This document shows, piece by piece, positions 50,142 through 51,099 of a DNA stretch of 51,099 nucleotides. The notes below the pieces were generated by a model. It saw only the letters and a list, made by a program, of their open reading frames with translations, was not told where the DNA came from and did no database searches. The translations under genes were made by a program, and so were the position numbers. Positions within the stretch are counted from its first letter, which is position 1; each line of letters opens with the position of its first letter. Source of the DNA: Arthrobacter sp. SDTb3-6 (lineage in GTDB: Bacteria > Actinomycetota > Actinomycetes > Actinomycetales > Micrococcaceae); contig NZ_JAAMFN010000032.1 in the NCBI RefSeq assembly GCF_013376095.1, positions 1 through 51,099 of the forward strand, read 5' to 3'.

Positions 50142-50510
50142 ATGTCACGTCCATGTCCACCCTTGGTGAGCCTGGCCCAGTTGCACGAGCTGGAGGATTC
50201 CCTGGGCGGGGAAACCGCCTTGTGCAAGGGATTCGTCAACAACTATGTGGCCATGTGGTCCGGGCGGTTCCAGCGGCTGGCCTCCGCCGTGACGGCAGAA
50301 GACCTGGAAGACGCCATGGATGCGGCACTGAGCCTTTGCACCTCCAGCCACATGGTGGGCGCCCAGCGCTTGGAACAGTGCACCCAGGACTTGATCAAGA
50401 ACCTGCGCAGCGGCTGCCTGGGCGGCGCCACGGCCGCCCTGCCCTCCTTGGGGCGGTGCGGGCAGCGAACGGTGGATGCACTGCTGGAACGGTATGTCCG
50501 GCGCGCCTAG
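50142..50510 (+). CDS. Hpt-domain-like protein lacking the phospho-histidine
   Basis: 122 residues; AAGGGAAGG precedes the ATG and a TAGGCT -10 box lies 49 nt before it. The helical pattern FVNNYVAMWSGRFQRLASAV, AMDAALSLCTSSHMVGAQRL and CTQDLIKNL matches the Hpt four-helix bundle. In the usual A-H-x-L-K-G-S-S motif the histidine aligns with leucine and the lysine with cysteine (ALSLCTSS), so phosphotransfer is unlikely. It may have become a binding or regulatory protein. It is divergent from the SipW-like operon. Confidence 0.68.
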   Translation: MSRPCPPLVSLAQLHELEDSLGGETALCKGFVNNYVAMWSGRFQRLASAVTAEDLEDAMDAALSLCTSSHMVGAQRLEQCTQDLIKNLRSGCLGGATAALPSLGRCGQRTVDALLERYVRRA

Positions 50511-50590
50511 GGCACCCGTCAATCGGTCCGCAAAGACCAAGGAAACATGGACCAAGTAACGGCGGCGGAGAAGCAAGTGCCGGCCCGCAA

Positions 50591-50640
50591 AAAAGCCAGT
50601 GGTCACCACTCTGTCCGCCCCGGTCGCGCCAGCCTACCGT
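50591..50640 (+). promoter_or_regulatory. Regulon promoter element, copy E
   Basis: A-tract, CCAGTGG at 50596 (part of the dyad AGTGGTCACCACT), CTGTCCG block starting 50611 and TACCGT -10 box at 50635-50640. The 41-residue membrane-protein gene starts 50 nt after the start of the -10 box. Confidence 0.62.
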
Positions 50641-50684
50641 GGAAGGTAGGGCAAATTCGCCAAACGCAGAGGGAAGGCATCCAC

Positions 50685-50810
50685 ATGAGCGGCAGACACA
50701 AGGGCATCGCCGTCGGCGCCCGCCCGGCGTCCCGGAAGTACCTGATGACGGGCCTCGTGGCCGCTGTTGCCGTTGCCGTCGCCTGGACACTCCTGGCGGT
50801 GCTTCACTAA
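50685..50810 (+). CDS. 41-residue single-helix membrane protein
   Basis: GGGAAGG lies 6 nt before the ATG. A basic N-terminus (MSGRHKGIAVGARPASRKY) precedes one helix (LMTGLVAAVAVAVAWTLLAVL). No homologue known to me. A copy of the shared promoter element ends 45 nt upstream, which argues that the gene is real and belongs to the same regulon. An in-frame ATG at 50547 would place the promoter inside the gene, so I reject it. Confidence 0.6.
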   Translation: MSGRHKGIAVGARPASRKYLMTGLVAAVAVAVAWTLLAVLH

Positions 50811-50857
50811 TGCACCTCCGCGGGGCTGCGGCGGGGACGCCGGCGCCTGGATCCGTG

Positions 50858-50903
50858 CGAATGGACATGCCGCTATCGCGGGAATCACATCCAGGTGTAG
50901 GTA
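50858..50903 (+). promoter_or_regulatory. Regulon promoter element, copy D
   Basis: CGAATGG at 50858, CTATCGC block starting 50873, CATCC near 50888 and TAGGTA -10 box at 50898-50903. The guanylyltransferase gene starts 49 nt after the start of the -10 box, the same distance as for copy E. Confidence 0.68.
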
Positions 50904-50946
50904 CAACAAAGTGGGATTGGGGCGGTCCATGGGTACAGTGTCAAGA

Positions 50947-51099
50947 ATGAACACCAATGCATTCCGGGGCGCAGCTGCGCCCGGATACAGCCCAGTGGAC
51001 AAATTCGTAGCGGTTATTCCGGCCGGGGGTGTCGGGACCAGGCTGTGGCCTTTGTCGCGGGCGGCGGCGCCGAAGTTTTTGCATGACTTGACGGGGAGT
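50947..51099 (+). CDS. manC: Mannose-1-phosphate guanylyltransferase (N-terminal part)
   Basis: First 51 residues; runs off the right edge. FVAVIPAGGVGTRLWPLSR followed by AAAPKFLHDL is the nucleotide-binding signature of GDP-mannose pyrophosphorylases (GTP + mannose-1-phosphate to GDP-mannose). It would supply GDP-mannose to the glycosyltransferases of the island. Preceded by copy D of the shared promoter element, which ties precursor supply to polysaccharide synthesis. Confidence 0.9.
   Translation, partial: MNTNAFRGAAAPGYSPVDKFVAVIPAGGVGTRLWPLSRAAAPKFLHDLTGS

Overview
The window is high-GC DNA from an actinobacterium, most likely an Arthrobacter-like member of the Micrococcaceae. A mycothione reductase gene, DUF2505 and DUF1992 genes, GTG/TTG starts, TAGNNT-type -10 boxes and leaderless-looking starts all point that way. 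The genus is inferred from gene content, not from a marker gene. I see no tRNA, rRNA, CRISPR array, prophage or recognisable insertion sequence.

Region 1 (1-24.4 kb) is mostly housekeeping. It starts with nitrate/nitrite assimilation: the end of a molybdopterin nitrate reductase, its FAD/[2Fe-2S] electron-transfer partner, nirD, nirB, SUMT and uroporphyrinogen-III synthase for siroheme. nirD and nirB are divergent instead of co-directional. Between and after these lie an NAD(P)H-quinone reductase of the LpdA type, nucleoside salvage and sugar-phosphate genes (purine nucleoside phosphorylase, phospho-sugar mutase, deoC), a DUF1992 gene, a BrkB-type membrane protein, mycothione reductase, a LysR regulator divergent from a YeiH-type transporter, a thioesterase, mfd and a DUF2505 gene. 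Long palindromic repeats sit in the gaps, mostly at convergent gene ends.

Region 2 (24.4-43.5 kb) looks like an extracellular polysaccharide and surface-matrix island. It carries an LASTG sortase-anchored repeat protein, a GH16 lipoprotein, three GT2 glycosyltransferases, two paralogous secreted proteins built from ~217-residue repeats, an HPr-kinase-like P-loop protein between them, a 1,202-residue apparent flippase/polymerase fusion, a small membrane protein and a phosphoesterase lipoprotein. From the first GT2 to the phosphoesterase the genes are nearly all overlapping or abutting.

Region 3 (43.5-51.1 kb) holds a divergent OmpR-type two-component pair, then a five-gene operon on the minus strand encoding a SipW-like signal peptidase and secreted proteins with alternate-type signal peptides. 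This resembles the Bacillus tapA-sipW-tasA matrix-fibre operon in logic. After it come an Hpt-like protein lacking its phospho-histidine, a 41-residue membrane protein and the start of a mannose-1-phosphate guanylyltransferase.

The strongest new signal is a promoter-like element found five times, always in the island or beside its sugar-nucleotide gene: 24895, 25372, 29063, 50591 and 50858. A dyad (CRAGTRG, then a CYAC-like half) lies exactly 15 nt before a CTAT block, and a TANNNT -10 box begins 24-25 nt after the start of that block. The copies precede the LASTG protein (two in tandem), the first GT2 of the polysaccharide operon, the 41-residue membrane protein and manC. This suggests a dedicated matrix regulon read by one unidentified activator.
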